From Chara braunii (taxonomy: Eukaryota > Streptophyta > Charophyceae > Charales > Characeae), in NCBI GenBank assembly GCA_003427395.1, contig BFEA01000907.1:44312-88446 (forward strand): a DNA stretch of 44,135 bases, read 5' to 3'. Of the stretch, positions 10,858-21,744 are shown in pieces; within the stretch, counting starts at the first letter, position 1; each line of letters opens with the position of its first letter. The translations under genes and the position numbers were made by a program. The notes below the pieces were generated by a model. That model did not search any database, was not told the origin of the DNA, and worked only from the letters and a program-made list of their open reading frames with translations.

Positions 10858-11751
10858 CTACTGGCGATAAGGCAACTGCCTGGGGGGCTGCCCTTTGCCA
10901 GACCCATGGCCACCCAGCAACAGATTGTGTTGCTTCCGCTGGGCCTTGGTAAGGATTTGTGACCCCGTCTCCTCCCCGCCGTAATCCTCTTGCCCGGCGC
11001 CTTTATCCCCCACCTCTTTCCCTCGGCCTTGCACCACGGCTACTGCTTTCTTCTGCACCTCGGCATCCTGGCCATAGCCTAACGCCGCAAGTACATCAGT
11101 GACAATCCTTTTTACCCTCGGGGTCCCTGATGCAGTAGCGTCCCTTTCCTTCCTTTTCCTCCTTTGCAGGCGCATCTGATGCTGCTCTACGTGGTCTAAA
11201 CTCCCATCCTCCACTCCTCTGTCGATGGTGGCCCAAGTAAGCTTTGCGCTGCCTGCTCCATGACTCGTCAGTTCGGCTGCCTCTGACCCAGTGAGCAGCC
11301 CTAGAAAGATAGCGCATTGCCTCTCCTCAGAGATCCCGTGAACTTTCCTTGCCTTCTTCTTAAACTCTTGTACGAAGGCCCCTATCATGGTAAAGTCATC
11401 CTTGTTCATTCCCTCAAGATCTGAGATGGTAAGCAACCCATCACCCAACCGATACTTGCGCAGCATGCTCTCCATGAATCTTGCCCAACTGCCATGGGCG
11501 ACATCCACAACCTTTTGCACCTCCTGATGGTGCCTATGGAGCACGTACGTCATAATACGCTGGAATTTCACCTCATCTGACAATCCCACCATTGCCTGGT
11601 CCACCAGGTCTAGCCAGACTGAGACCCTTTCCCCATCAAAGTGGAAGGTCTCAACCTTCGGAACATTACTCGGGGTCCTCTCATGTCGATCTAGGGCTGC
11701 GATGAGGTCCTCAAGGGTCAAGACCCTTCCAGCGCTATCATCCTCCGGCAT
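10858..11751 (-). CDS. gag: Gag capsid (retrotransposon gag)
   Basis: Forms the virus-like particle shell. The first ATG is at 11751 (MPEDDSAGRV) with A at -3; the open frame upstream of it has only a GTG and lies in the leader. The gag domain is visible from about residue 30: FHFDGERVSVWLDLVDQAM, then DEVKFQRIMTYVL, and a W with RKYRL-type ending (WARFMESMLRKYRLGDG). The C-terminal third is basic and low in complexity. The ORF ends at TAG 10858-10860, and a second in-frame stop (TAA) follows two codons later. The zinc knuckle part of Gag continues beyond in the same frame. This 297-residue ORF is the only undamaged piece of the element. Confidence 0.88.
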   Translation of the reverse strand: MPEDDSAGRVLTLEDLIAALDRHERTPSNVPKVETFHFDGERVSVWLDLVDQAMVGLSDEVKFQRIMTYVLHRHHQEVQKVVDVAHGSWARFMESMLRKYRLGDGLLTISDLEGMNKDDFTMIGAFVQEFKKKARKVHGISEERQCAIFLGLLTGSEAAELTSHGAGSAKLTWATIDRGVEDGSLDHVEQHQMRLQRRKRKERDATASGTPRVKRIVTDVLAALGYGQDAEVQKKAVAVVQGRGKEVGDKGAGQEDYGGEETGSQILTKAQRKQHNLLLGGHGSGKGQPPRQLPYRQ

Positions 11752-12067
11752 CTTGGTAGGCCTCCTTTTCCAATTTCCTGTTAAGAGAAAACCAAAGACA
11801 CTCACCTACTTAGCATCCTAGTCCAACCTGGTCTAACCCGCATCTCCTACCTAGCCTCACCCTTGACGTGAGCGTTGCCACCCTTTACGCTCTTGCTAGG
11901 ACCGGGCGGACAGCCAAATACACATACACATGTGCTAACTTCCCCTTTTTATACTTAGTCCCTCATCACTCACCTCTCACTTCAATCACACTCATCGCTC
12001 TCTTATGCCTATTTGCTCACTTGTACCCGGATGTCGTTCCACCAGGGACAACGGTAGGCTTCCGTTA

Positions 12068-12085
12068 TCCCCGGCAACAGCGCCA
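12068..12085 (-). other. primer-binding site, tRNA-Asp type
   Basis: On the minus strand the 18 bases TGGCGCTGTTGCCGGGGA match the complement of the 3' end of plant tRNA-Asp (TGGCGCCGTTGCCGGGGA) at 17 of 18 positions. It lies two bases downstream of a TGACA end that fits an LTR terminus, and 317 bases before the gag ATG. This fixes the 5' end of the element and the direction of transcription (leftward). Confidence 0.8.
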
Positions 12086-12087
12086 CC

Positions 12088-12530
12088 TGTCAAGCGCATC
12101 GGTCCGGCACCGCTCATGGCAGCGCAGGACCCTCTCGGCCGCGTCACGCAGGAGTTGGACTAACCTTGTCATGAACACAAAAATGGAGCTTCCTTAGGCC
12201 GCTCCGGCCGAGTGCGCCAGCCATACCTCTCACGAGCCCCTACGACAGGATAGGGCCTACGCGAGGCACAACTTACCTCCACCTTACGGGAGCTGTCACC
12301 TCCCTTCGGTGGGCGTATCCCCGCCGAGCTACAAGTCCACAGTACGAAAACTACTCGGTTGCAATCGTCGAGGTGGACCAGCTGAGGGCGTTTCTCGTTC
12401 GCTGGAGCATAGGGGGTACGCGCGGTAGCACGCCCATCGGACCCGCACGCGAACCGACATGTTGGGGGGCTGAAGTCCCAAGCGCGGCTCGTCGTTGGTC
12501 GGCTAGGACACATACACTACTCTAAGAACA
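12088..12530 (-). repeat. 5' LTR, U5/R side (outer boundary not resolved)
   Basis: The plus strand starts TGTCAAGCGCATCGG directly beside the PBS, as expected for the inner LTR end of a minus-strand element. Relatives of this end occur at 36446 (TGTCGAGCGCATCGG, followed by a similar GCGTCACG-AGGAG stretch) and, reversed, at 27257. The segment around 12260-12330 (GAGGCACAACTTACCTC through GGTGGGCGTATCC) has a close relative at about 27066-27125. The outer end is not visible, so the right boundary given here is only the last base with recognisable similarity. No second LTR was found at the left of the element. Confidence 0.6.
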
Positions 12531-12649
12531 CAAAAGGGAACGCACACACACACACACACGAAACGACATGACACAAACAACGCGACAACGCTCCTAGCCC
12601 CTTGGTGGCCATCCCATAACTTCCCGATGTGGAAATCGGATAGGCGTCA

Positions 12650-13620
12650 GGTGCGAGGCTTAGTATAAATATCGCGCGGATGCGGGGCTACTCATATTGA
12701 CTTGCAATGCAAGCATACGCAAGCGGTCGCAATGATGTCGTACTATGTAGTACCCATACTCACGTGGCCCTCGTTAATCTCGAGGGTCGCGTTCGACACT
12801 CAGGTGTCGACTGACAAGCGCCTTGAGGGGTAATCTCTCTACACCAGACAACTGCCATGTGCGGTTGGAGCCTACACCCTCTTCTGCACCCTGTGCAGAG
12901 GGGTTGAGTAGACAGCTTTAAGTTGTCGTGGCGGTCGAACATCAAGGGGTTTGACTTTGGCGGCTGCCACGGACTATAACGTCCAACTGAGAAAACTCAA
13001 AAGAGGAATTTACACCTACTCACATTGGTTTGGTGGCCTCCAAAAATGAAAGGGTTAGGCGGACTCAAACGACGCGCACGCGGAGGAGGTCCGAACCCAG
13101 ACCCCTAGGCTACCCGATGTCCGAGCAAATGACGTCCGTACACAGGTTCCCATGGGTCGACTAGGGCTAGTCCTTCGCCCACGTGCCGCTTCGCGATACC
13201 AAAACCCCGAGTCTTTTGACCGCGTCTCGCTCGCGGTATCGCCGCCTGACCCATAACTTTTTAGTGCGAGAGTCGGCGGGTGCTGCGCGCGCGGACCTAA
13301 TATAAGATCGCGTGGGCGTTGGACCTACACATACCATCTCACTATGCAGCTCCACATAGGTATCTGTGATGGCGGCGCATTATGTGGTGCCTATACCCAA
13401 ATGACCCATTTTGAGCCTTGGGGTTATTTCCGACGCTCGGGCGTTGGCTGAAGCGCACACTAAGGGGAGGTAACCCTTTAGCGGGCGCAAAACCAGGCTG
13501 AGGGCCTTTTCGTCTTCTGCACCCTAAGGTGTCCCAAAGGGTGTGGGATAAGACGGCTCCTAGGGCAGGAAGGAGTTTGGAGTGGTGGTGAGTTGTTTGG
13601 CGCATCGCCGGCGACACGCT
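12650..13620. repeat. diverged direct duplication, offset about 635 bp
   Basis: Blocks near 12660-12960 recur near 13270-13620 in the same order: TATAAATATCGCGCGG against ATATAAGATCGCG, an AGTACCCATACTCAC-type block against TGGTGCCTATACCCAA, the hairpin CGACAC/GTGTCG (12794-12809) against CGACGC/GCGTTG (13431-13446), and CTTCTGCACC at 12881 and 13514. Identity is moderate. The pair could be old LTRs of a nested short element or a tandem duplication. No protein is recognised between them. Confidence 0.55.
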
Positions 13621-13899
13621 AAGCCTTCCGCCCGGAATTTTATCGTTCCACCAAGATAAATCACAACGAGGAAAGGAAACAAGTACCTTTAACGCTTATT
13701 AGAGGAAACCCCCCCCTTAGTGTCAGGCTCGGGACCAGGGTCGTCCCGGGCGAGGACCATCCTGTTCCAAGCTCGGGGCTAACGCCCGACTAAGAATTCT
13801 TCAAGAGAAAATAGAGAGGGTCTTCCCCTCCCTTCTATTCACCCCAACCCTCGATTAGGTCCTTAGTACGCGGGCACCCCAGGCCGCGCTAATACCCCA

Positions 13900-14320
13900 C
13901 GTAGATACACATACATACGTACATATATGTATAAAGGGGAATAGATAGGTGACAATCACGTCTCACAACCACCATGGGACTCCTCATCGCCATATTTGAC
14001 GATATATATGAGATCACAGGCAGTCCGATCCGATAACTCATGCCACAGTACATACCTGCAATCATAACAAGGAGCCAAGCAAAAATCCACACACTACACG
14101 GGGTCAACTCCAACCAAACCTCCATACTCATACTCCTTGCTTTAGTCATGCAAGCCCCAACCTCCAACCAACCAACCGTAATTAAGTACTCATTACTTTT
14201 ATTAAATAACGATTTAAATAAAAGTTCGGGTGAAGCCCTTAACAAAGAGAAAGATCACTAGGGCCAAAGCCTTTTTAGGTTGAGTATGGGGAGTGAGTGA
14301 GAATTGAGTCGTGGACCGAA
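13900..14320. other. AT-rich spacer, nothing recognised
   Basis: Contains a short run of alternating purines and pyrimidines (ACATACATACGTACATATAT near 13909) and no gene, RNA or strong repeat that I can support. Confidence 0.4.
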
Positions 14321-14323
14321 GAA

Positions 14324-14560
14324 TCGGTAACCGACCTGTTATCAATGATAACACCAGATGATCCTCAAGGGATCAACTGAACCTAGTCCAAGTCCTGAAT
14401 TAGGTTGGTCAAGCTGGCCTGTAACACAAGGCAGGTCAACGCCCAAGACTAACCCTGTAAGCCTTATCCAAACTGTCTTCTGTATGGTGGTCCCACCTAA
14501 CCCTCTGGTAGCCAACTAGGCCTGAGCCTAGTCCTAAGTCAGGGTTCAGAGAAAAAGTAG
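14324..14560. repeat. run of unique hairpins
   Basis: Consecutive short perfect inverted repeats: TCGGT/ACCGA (14324-14334), GTTATC/GATAAC (14338-14352), GATCC/GGATC (14360-14374), AACCTA/TAGGTT (14380-14406), GGCCTG/CAGGTC with one G-T pair (14416-14437), GGTGG/CCACC (14486-14497) and ACTAGGC/GCCTAGT (14515-14532). Stems differ in sequence, loops are mostly 1-20 bases, and together they fill most of the interval. No coding potential. Confidence 0.6.
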
Positions 14561-14627
14561 CCCTTTGGCTGATTTTCCCTATACAAAATGGGCTGCCAAC
14601 TCTGCCACCTGTCATAATATAATCTAA

Positions 14628-14950
14628 CTCCTCTAAACTAAGGAAATTTCGGCAGCGCTTCCCGTAGGAAAACTGCCCTTCCAGAATTTATATAAGCCTG
14701 AATATAAAAACAGGAATAATATTTGACTTTCTAAAGTCCAATTTTATCTAACTCCCTGAATTAGTAAAAATTTGGACAGCACCCCCTTTAGAAAGGGAGA
14801 CTTCCCAGATTTTTACTAATCCGTATATGATTCAAACAGTTGAACTTTTGAAAAGTCAGAGATTTGTCTAACTTCTTGGATTTGCAGAAATTTCGGCAGC
14901 GCTTCCCGTAGGAAAAGTGGTTTACCAAGATTTATACAAGCCCAAGTATG
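14628..14950. repeat. three tandem modules (about 120 bp) with a shared hairpin core
   Basis: Each module starts with CTAACTCC or CTAACTTC and contains a core like AAATTTCGGCAGCGCTTCC (14644, a variant at 14769, and 14888). Around the core the flanks pair differently in each copy: GGCAG/CTGCC in the first, ATTAGTAAAAAT/ATTTTTACTAAT (14760-14820, 12 bp perfect) in the second, and CTTGG/CCAAG (14875-14929) in the third. Between modules are further hairpins, GACTTT/AAAGTC (14725-14738) and ACTTTT/AAAAGT (14844-14856). A related core occurs at 28960-29250. Confidence 0.7.
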
Positions 14951-15219
14951 AGAAAATATCTCAGATAACTGGAGAAGTCGAACTAAGTAAAAAAAATTAT
15001 CTCAGAAAATGCAGGAATTGAGTCTAACTCCTATAGCTCTAGCCCATCGCGAGCAACTACCTATCAACTCAAACTCAGACTAGGTGGTGATGCCACTCAG
15101 TCACATGCAGGCCAAACCACAAAAGTAAGTACTCTCACCATCCCCAAGTTGGTTCCACAGACATTAGTTCATAGCCTTTCAATTATTTAACTTTTTACAC
15201 GCATCTTACATAGGGCATT

Positions 15220-16051
15220 GGGATTGGTCATTCGTCTTAGAAACAATGCCAACCCTTTGCCTTATTTATACACGAACAGGTTGCACAACTACTTTTCTCT
15301 TCATTGGGCACATGACTATGCCATTCATCTTAGAAACCATGCTTAGTCGCCCTGAACTGTTTAAATAGCCAAGTTATATATACCTTTCTGCACTTTAGTC
15401 TTCAAAAGGAGGGCGTAGGGTTGAGTCATGCGTCTTAAGAACAATGCTCAACCTGCCCAGGTTACCTTTAGTTATAACTCTAGATTATACTCTCTTCGCT
15501 TGTGATAAGGCTATAGTCGGGCCATTCATCTTAGAAACAATGCCTGACTAGCCTTGTTCATGTATAAGTACATATATATATATCACAATATAGAGAATCC
15601 TATTCCTTCGTTCTTATTATAGTCCTGAGGCCTCAGACTTAGTCCATTCATCTTAGAAACAATATCTAGTCCTCTGACCCTCAATCCTCCCTCAAAATAA
15701 AAACAATCAAGGAGAGATGAGTCATTCATCTTAGAAACAATGCTCAACTCTCCCATTTTCAGCACACAAAAAAAGCAGAGTACCCTGGGTCTGACCCAGA
15801 GACTGTTCAAAAACCACCCAAGTAAAACAGCGGCCAGACCATTTATCTTAGAAACAATGTCTGGCCCTCAAAAGTCAAGCAAGCAATACCGCTAAAAAAT
15901 AAGTAGCCAGGCCATTCATCTTAGAAACAATGTCTGACACAATTAAAGAAACACAGCAACCAAGCTATTCATCTTAGAAACAATGCTTGGTTCGTCAGAA
16001 AACAGAACAAAACACAGCAATCAAGCCATTCATTTTAGAAACAATGCCTGA
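15220..16051. repeat. array of ten hairpin modules with near-constant loop and copy-specific stems
   Basis: The core CATTCATCTTAGAAACAATG or a near copy occurs ten times (cores start at 15229, 15322, 15427, 15523, 15645, 15723, 15840, 15913, 15966 and 16027). Spacing is irregular, 53-122 bp. The flanks of each core are complementary to each other but differ between copies: GGTTGAG/CTCAACC (15419-15453), AAGGCTA/TAGCCTT (15507-15555), GGAGAG/CTCTCC with GAG/CTC inside (15711-15753), GGCCAGA/TCTGGCC (15832-15866) and AACCAAGC/GCTTGGTT (15958-15992). In most copies one unpaired pyrimidine sits at the same place before CATT. The sequence between modules is not repeated. No ORF of note. The strand of function is unknown. 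Confidence 0.88.
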
Positions 16052-19000
16052 CCCTATAAGACCCGTTCAGTCACAAGCCAAAACTGCCTTCCTCTCAACC
16101 TTCCCCCCGATGCAACCCCTTGTCACAGTCTGCTTTCAGACAAACAAAAACTGAAACTGCCTTTATACAAACATTCCTTTAGTTAGTCTGATCTATGTCC
16201 TGAAAGTCAATCCAAAAAAGTCAAAGTAGAGGTTGCACTCATCGTAACCAGCCAATACGTCGGGAGGAGTGTAGATAGGGGTTATACTGGATTTACAAGG
16301 AGAAGCAAGAGTTACCTCTGAGTTCCCTGCCTCCAGAACCCCTCTTGAGTTCCAGCAGGGCTTCCGCAATCAGTGGGGCAACCTCCCACAGAGGCCTTGG
16401 TGCGGATGATGGGTTGCAATCCCGCCTGCCGCCTTCCTCTCCGAACCGATGGACTAGACTGAGAGTAAGAAGGGTAGAAGAAGAAGCATTAAGACTCTCA
16501 GATACAAGAGGGGTGTACTTAGACTTGCATGAGAGGGCCTTCATGTCTTCCACGCCTGAGGGCGCCACAATGATGGCCTGATATAACAACTTGGTCAGTT
16601 CCCAAGGTCAAACAGCAGAGTCTGACTCCCCTGACAAACTCCCAATCCGCAACAGATAGCCCCCCCCCTTTCTTGTATTGCCCTACTCTCGGTGCCCCTG
16701 CTGCAACAGCCCCTTCTTCACTTTAGCTGCAGTCACGCATCACTATGCAATCACCCTCCGAACGCTGCAGCAGTCCATAGCAGCCCATCGTAGTACGTGG
16801 TTGCACATAGCTCGTGCACAGTCCACCGGCGTGGCCGTACATACGACAACAGTTGGCAGCGGTCAACGCAGCGGCAACAGTTCGTGTGGAGTGTGCGGCA
16901 GCCGCATGCGGCGTCCAGCAGCAGTTCCCAGAGCCTCACCTGTTGCCTGTACCTTCTAGCAGCAATTGTCACTGGTACCGAGTGCAGCCACTGTACGCAG
17001 CGGCGAAGTGCAAGGAGGCACGTGCTACATACAATGACAAAGTTGCGGATTGGTAGCCTGAGGATCAGCAATCCCTACACCCCGTGATCCAGCTGCAGCC
17101 CCGCAGCCTTGACCAGCAGCCTGTGACGCGAGTCATAGCCTGTGCATACTCGCGATGTATCGCAATGAGTCCCGACGAGTATACAACTCAGCGCGGCAAA
17201 CGTAGCGAAACTCAACTGTTCGTACGATTGCTCTTAGTACAGCAATCCACAACAACACAACCACTGTCTCCGCAGTATTGCAACGAAGGCGGCCAGCCAT
17301 CCAATAAGCTTTAACACCCCGGAACAACAGAGGAGGGTACAATCGGTTTTTCAACGGGGCGGCCTACTCACCCGCCAACGGTACTGCACAACTGGGAGCA
17401 CGGAGAACCGAAATATAGTGGTACTCCCTACGACTATAGGCACTGCCCAATGCCGTAAGACCCAACCGCAAACCTCAAAGCAGTCTCCCTCAGCCCCACA
17501 TAGTCACCCCTTAGCTTTTATCTCAATCGCATTCTGCCTAAACAACACCCACCCCGCCAACAGGCTTAGCAGTAGTAATAATCAAATTCGCAGTCAGAAC
17601 GAGGTGGGGACGTCTCATAGAGGACTCGGGGGTTTGCTATAGCTCCCCACCCCTGCACTACTAATTGTCCAATCTACCAGATCATCTGGACAATTGTGCC
17701 CATGTAGTAAAGGTTAGCCTCAGATGGCGCATGTACCAGCGCCTTATCCGAGGCCACAAGTTGCTCTCAGCAGCTCAGTCAAGGACAACCCACTTGGGAG
17801 GATTAATAGCCGTCAGGCAGTCACGACGCACCGAGAAGCTCAGTCGGGCTAACCATACCCAACAGCCATAGCGGATACCGCCCTCTCAGCGGTAAAGCAT
17901 TACAGCAAGCGACGACCAGCAATCCATTCGCTCAACTTCACACGATCGTGCTCGCAACACCCCCCTCCCCGATGTATGAGCTTCCTCTTCGTAATCCGCG
18001 GGGTTTGATTCTCCCCACAATGATCTCCGTAGCCTTGACCGCCAGGCATCACCTACTCTGTTAGCCAACCAGACTGCTGTGTCGGGAACGAGCTTCCCGC
18101 TAGAACTTGGCAAGGTACGCCCCTTGTACAGTCACGTCTGCTAATACCAAGTAACAGCTAGCCCCCCCCCCGATAAAACAGCTAGGTTGGAATAAAACTT
18201 CTACCAGATCATGGGCAGATAAATCATCGCCCCTCTATTCTCTCCCTCACGCAACCCCCGCAAAACGCCCCTCTCATATGGCTTCCCGCATACTAACCTT
18301 TCTCTCTATTCTAGCTTTAGGTCCGGATTCGCCAGTCCCGGAAACCCCCGTTCAGCGTCTCTTCTAGCCCGGGCTCGTCACGATCCGAGCGATGGAGCTA
18401 GCTTCTCTGCCCCTGCCACGTCCGCTTCACACACCTCCCGCGCATTACTTCTCCTCACAACTCCGTACACCGTCCCCTACCGTGCCAACTAACCATGACG
18501 ATCGGCTCGCCCTGCGCCAGAACTTCCACGATCACTCTTCGGCTCGGCATAAGCCATCGCGACACGACTGAGACCTTCAACATTCGCTCCTCCTTGCCAT
18601 CTCCCGGTCGAGCGCACCTAGCCCGGTTTCCGTCCAGATTCACCCCCGTCCGTTGCCTTTCCGCTTTAGCCTTACCGTGCTCGTCTCTTGCTGCTACGCA
18701 GCGATGCCCGACACGACCCTCACCCTCGCTGCACTATCTACTTCGTCTACCGCTGTCGAGCCAACCACGCGCCTGCTCGTTCTGCCCCGCCAGCCCCACT
18801 ACCCCACGTCGTTGCCCGGCGCATGAACCCGGCCCAAACCCCGTCCAGGTCCTTCCCCTTGCTCAACCCCTTTTTCGCCTCCCCTGTCGCCGCTCTCCTC
18901 CCGTCATCAACCGAAGTCAGCACTCCGCGGCATCAGCCAATATTGAACGGGCCACGACGAGTAAACGAAAAGGGGAGGAAGGCTGCCCTTGGTTTTATAC

Positions 19001-19798
19001 GTGTCGGGGGCTATGCTAATTGTCTCTGTATCTTTCCAATCTTGACGGACGCCACGAAGGGCTTCCCCCCCCGGCCTACTGCTCCGTGGCCCTGCTATAG
19101 GTGGGGGCCATTGCCCATCCGATCGCGGCCCGCAGACCAGGGTCCGAAAAAAGGACAAAACAAGATAGTAATAAAAAAAATTAGACAATAAAGAAAATAA
19201 AGAAAATAAAGAAAATAAAAAATAGTGAAAAAAGCAGCAACGTCGGGCCCTCAGGGGGCCAGGGGCCGTCGGCACCTGGCCAGTCCCGTAGGTCAGCCTT
19301 CTACCATTCCTATCAACAAAAGCCTGAGGGGGATAGCCCCGAAGGCCCTCGACCCCTCGGCTTTTTCCTCCCTTCTCCGCCGCTCGCTGGCCTCGATCCC
19401 AGAACCTTCATCGCAGTAACCCATCGCCGTAACCTATAGGGCTAAGCCCCAACCTAGGATCAGCAGGCGGTGAATCCCATATAAAGTGATACTGAGGTAA
19501 TGCAGTCCGGTACTTAGGGTTGAGGAGGACGTCGTAGGCCTTGCCCCCACCTATGGCCTGGCGCGGGGCTACCAAGCAATCACGCAGGCTTCCCCGATTG
19601 TGCCACGACCGCCCTACGTACCACCCTGCCTATCAGCCCCGCCGCCGGTCAAGCGTAGTAAACGAGGGTCAGCCCATTAATCCCTGGCTTAATCAAGAGT
19701 GTGACGTCAAGCCGGACACCTATGTCAACACTACAATCAAAGGGGCAAAATCACACGCACGCCTTGAAACTGCGCGCCCACTCACCCTACCTACTTAG
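16052..19798. other. long stretch with no recognisable gene
   Basis: Several open frames occur (for example 18495-19019 and 18688-19191, plus strand), but their translations are Pro/Arg/Ser-rich, have no motif I recognise and overlap each other. I do not call them genes. Visible structures are a hairpin AATTGTCCA/TGGACAATT at 17663-17695, a purine-rich AAATAAAGAA-type repeat at about 19186-19225, and a long hairpin at 19318-19364 (AAAGCC then GAGGGG, pairing with CCCCTCGGCTTT, one bulged T). The right part may be the 5' portion of the Gag/protease remnant that follows. Confidence 0.4.
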
Positions 19799-21500
19799 AC
19801 AACTTTGGACCATACACAGCTAGCCGTTTGAACACACAGGCCTGGACCATCAGCCCCGCTGTCAATTGCAATAACCAGGGCGGATACCCTTGCAAGGGTA
19901 TTCGCGCCGACAACGCCCCCGAGAACCTCGAGCTTCAGGATGTTATCCAATGACACGTGGATGACGAGACTGTTCCCGTGGCCAACTGCTTGTGGATGGT
20001 TATGTCTGTTATGGGCCGTGCTCACAACAGGTTCGGACAGCCCGGTGCGCGCACATTTATTGTCCCTCAGGTGGACCTCCCACAGGGTTTTGTTCGCCCC
20101 CGCGGAGCTTCAACCCCCGAGGAGCGTGCTGCCATTGAGGCCCGTTTCGGTTGCCTCCGTTGTCGCCTGGATGACACAACTCCTCACATTAGCCATACCA
20201 TGCTGCTTTCGATCGTCATTATGCTGACATTTCTCGTCAGCGCCGATCTTAGTCCCCCCCTGACCCCGTCCGACCAGTCCCACCCAACTAGCCACGGTGA
20301 AATGTACCCCAGAGGCCTCGCATGTTGCCGGCTTCCTGACCACCAAGTCGCAGTTTGCCCCTTTGGCTACCACAACAGAGGATCCTCAGAACACGACAGA
20401 TGCAATTCCCTCTGCCCCGCCGTCTGTCAAGGTACCGTCTGCCCCACAGCAGACCGCCGCATCTAGTGCTTCCCCTCCGAGACTTCGAACGTGTCGCGCC
20501 ATTCGCACAACTTGTTGTAGCGCTCAACTAGCGACTCACGATGACGTTGTGTCATCTCTCCTTGATTTGAGCATTCTTTAGGCTCGTCAGGAGCGTCTGA
20601 CAAGACACATAAACATCCTGCGTCATCTTCTCGCTTTGTTCTCTGACCCTGATCGCACCCTCTCGATCATTCTCATTCGCTTGGGGATATCTTTGAGGGT
20701 GTACCACGCCTTATGGGACTCCGGCTCGGAGGGAGATTTCTTTCACCCTCGTGTGGTTGAGGAAACTCGTCTAGCTACCTTCAGGTCTCACTCTCCCATC
20801 TTTGTTACCCTCAGAGCTAATAAGACACAACGCTTCTTTTATCAGACGATCCCTGACCTCCATTTTTCGCGTACCCTCCAGTTATCTGATAGTACCTATC
20901 GCCGCTACCACTCCTCTGCATACTCCGATGTGTTGGAGACTGGGTACGACTTTATCCTTGGCACTCAGTGGTCCTGCCAGTTCCATGGCACAGAGGCGAA
21001 TGGGCGATTGAGACACTCGTTCTCAAATCGAAGTGTGGTCAGACCTATCACATCCCATTCCTTGGCACCACAGGTGACACCCCTTCCGACCTCCCATCCC
21101 GGGATCCTTGCCCCTTTGGGTCCCACCTAGACTTTGCCCTCACTTCTCCTCGTTAGTTCGCTCACTTTCTGCATCAGGAGGACATCACCCTTTACTCATT
21201 GAGCGTCATGGATCTTCTACGCTATAATCCCTTTTGTCCAGATATTGAGCTCATCTCCTTGGAGCCTAATCCCCCTGACCCTTCCTCCATTTTCGCGGCT
21301 CCCATCTCTACATCCTCCCCTCAACCTACAGATACCCCTTTGACATCCCAGATCCCTACGTCGTTCACTGCTGAGTTCACACACACGTCAGGCTATTGTC
21401 CCGCTCGTCCAGCTGCACGAACCGACGTGCCCCCAACCGACACGCCCTCCTCGGTCCCCTGCCTCCTCGACCGACGCACCCTCCAAAACCCAACAAAAAT
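19799..21500 (+). pseudogene. second Ty3-like element: Gag end, retropepsin and start of pol, truncated
   Basis: One plus-strand frame runs from 19799 with a single TGA near 19950. It contains an ARFGCLRC segment and, later, a CRLPDHQVAVC segment resembling parts of zinc knuckles. From 20636 a second frame encodes a protease-like domain: HALWDSGSEGDFF with the catalytic DSG and, about 90 residues later, YDFILGTQW, the Ile-Leu-Gly motif that pairs with it in retropepsins. Near 20970-21010 the frame shifts and continues past a TAG at 21154-21156 with LHQEDITLYSLSVMDLLRY and a Pro/Ser/Thr-rich tail. No RT follows; the remnant ends close to 21500. The family assignment rests on the protease motifs alone. 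Confidence 0.65.
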
Positions 21501-21664
21501 GATCCCCGCCTCACACCGGTTGGGATAAAAGTGCGGGAGCGGTAAAATGATTGCGGCCTCACACCAGTTGGGAAAAAAAGGTGCGGGAGCGGTCCCTCGT
21601 GTCGGCGCCCGCTTTGTGTTGGGTCCGTCACACGAGACCCGCTTCTTGCTTTATAGTATTAGAG

Positions 21665-21731
<67 letters not shown>

Positions 21732-21744
21732 GTGAAATCAGACT
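21496..21744 (+). repeat. 48-bp tandem duplication followed by (ATT)22, possible retroelement 3' end
   Basis: A segment with CCTCACACCGGTTGGGA and GTGCGGGAGCGGT (from about 21496) is repeated with changes from about 21543. Next come a CTCGTGT/ACACGAG inverted repeat, TTTATAGTATTAGAG, and exactly 22 ATT units at 21665-21730. A simple-sequence tail after a unique 3' end is typical of non-LTR retrotransposons, but no reverse transcriptase is present upstream, so this is only a suggestion. Confidence 0.45.

Larger units (their letters stand above)
2231..12087 (-). mobile_element. Ty3/gypsy LTR retrotransposon, decayed, with an additional 3' ORF
   Basis: The minus strand carries PBS, Gag capsid, zinc knuckle, aspartic protease, reverse transcriptase, RNase H and integrase in that order. 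Integrase after RNase H is the diagnostic order of Ty3/gypsy (Metaviridae) rather than copia. An extra ORF of about 2.85 kb follows integrase. The element is broken by at least a dozen in-frame stops and three frame changes, so it cannot act autonomously. The 5' LTR end is visible at 12088, next to a tRNA-Asp-type PBS. A matching 3' LTR was not found to the left of 2231, so the 3' end is truncated, rearranged or strongly diverged. Confidence 0.9.

Noticed and set aside
15220-16051. CRISPR-like array
   Set aside because: Repeat cores are only about 20 bases, spacing is irregular, flanking arms belong to each module as stems, no cas genes are present, and the context is a eukaryotic nuclear genome.
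18495-19191. Two overlapping plus-strand ORFs of about 170 codons
   Set aside because: Overlapping frames, Pro/Arg/Ser-rich, with no motif; likely a GC-biased non-coding stretch.
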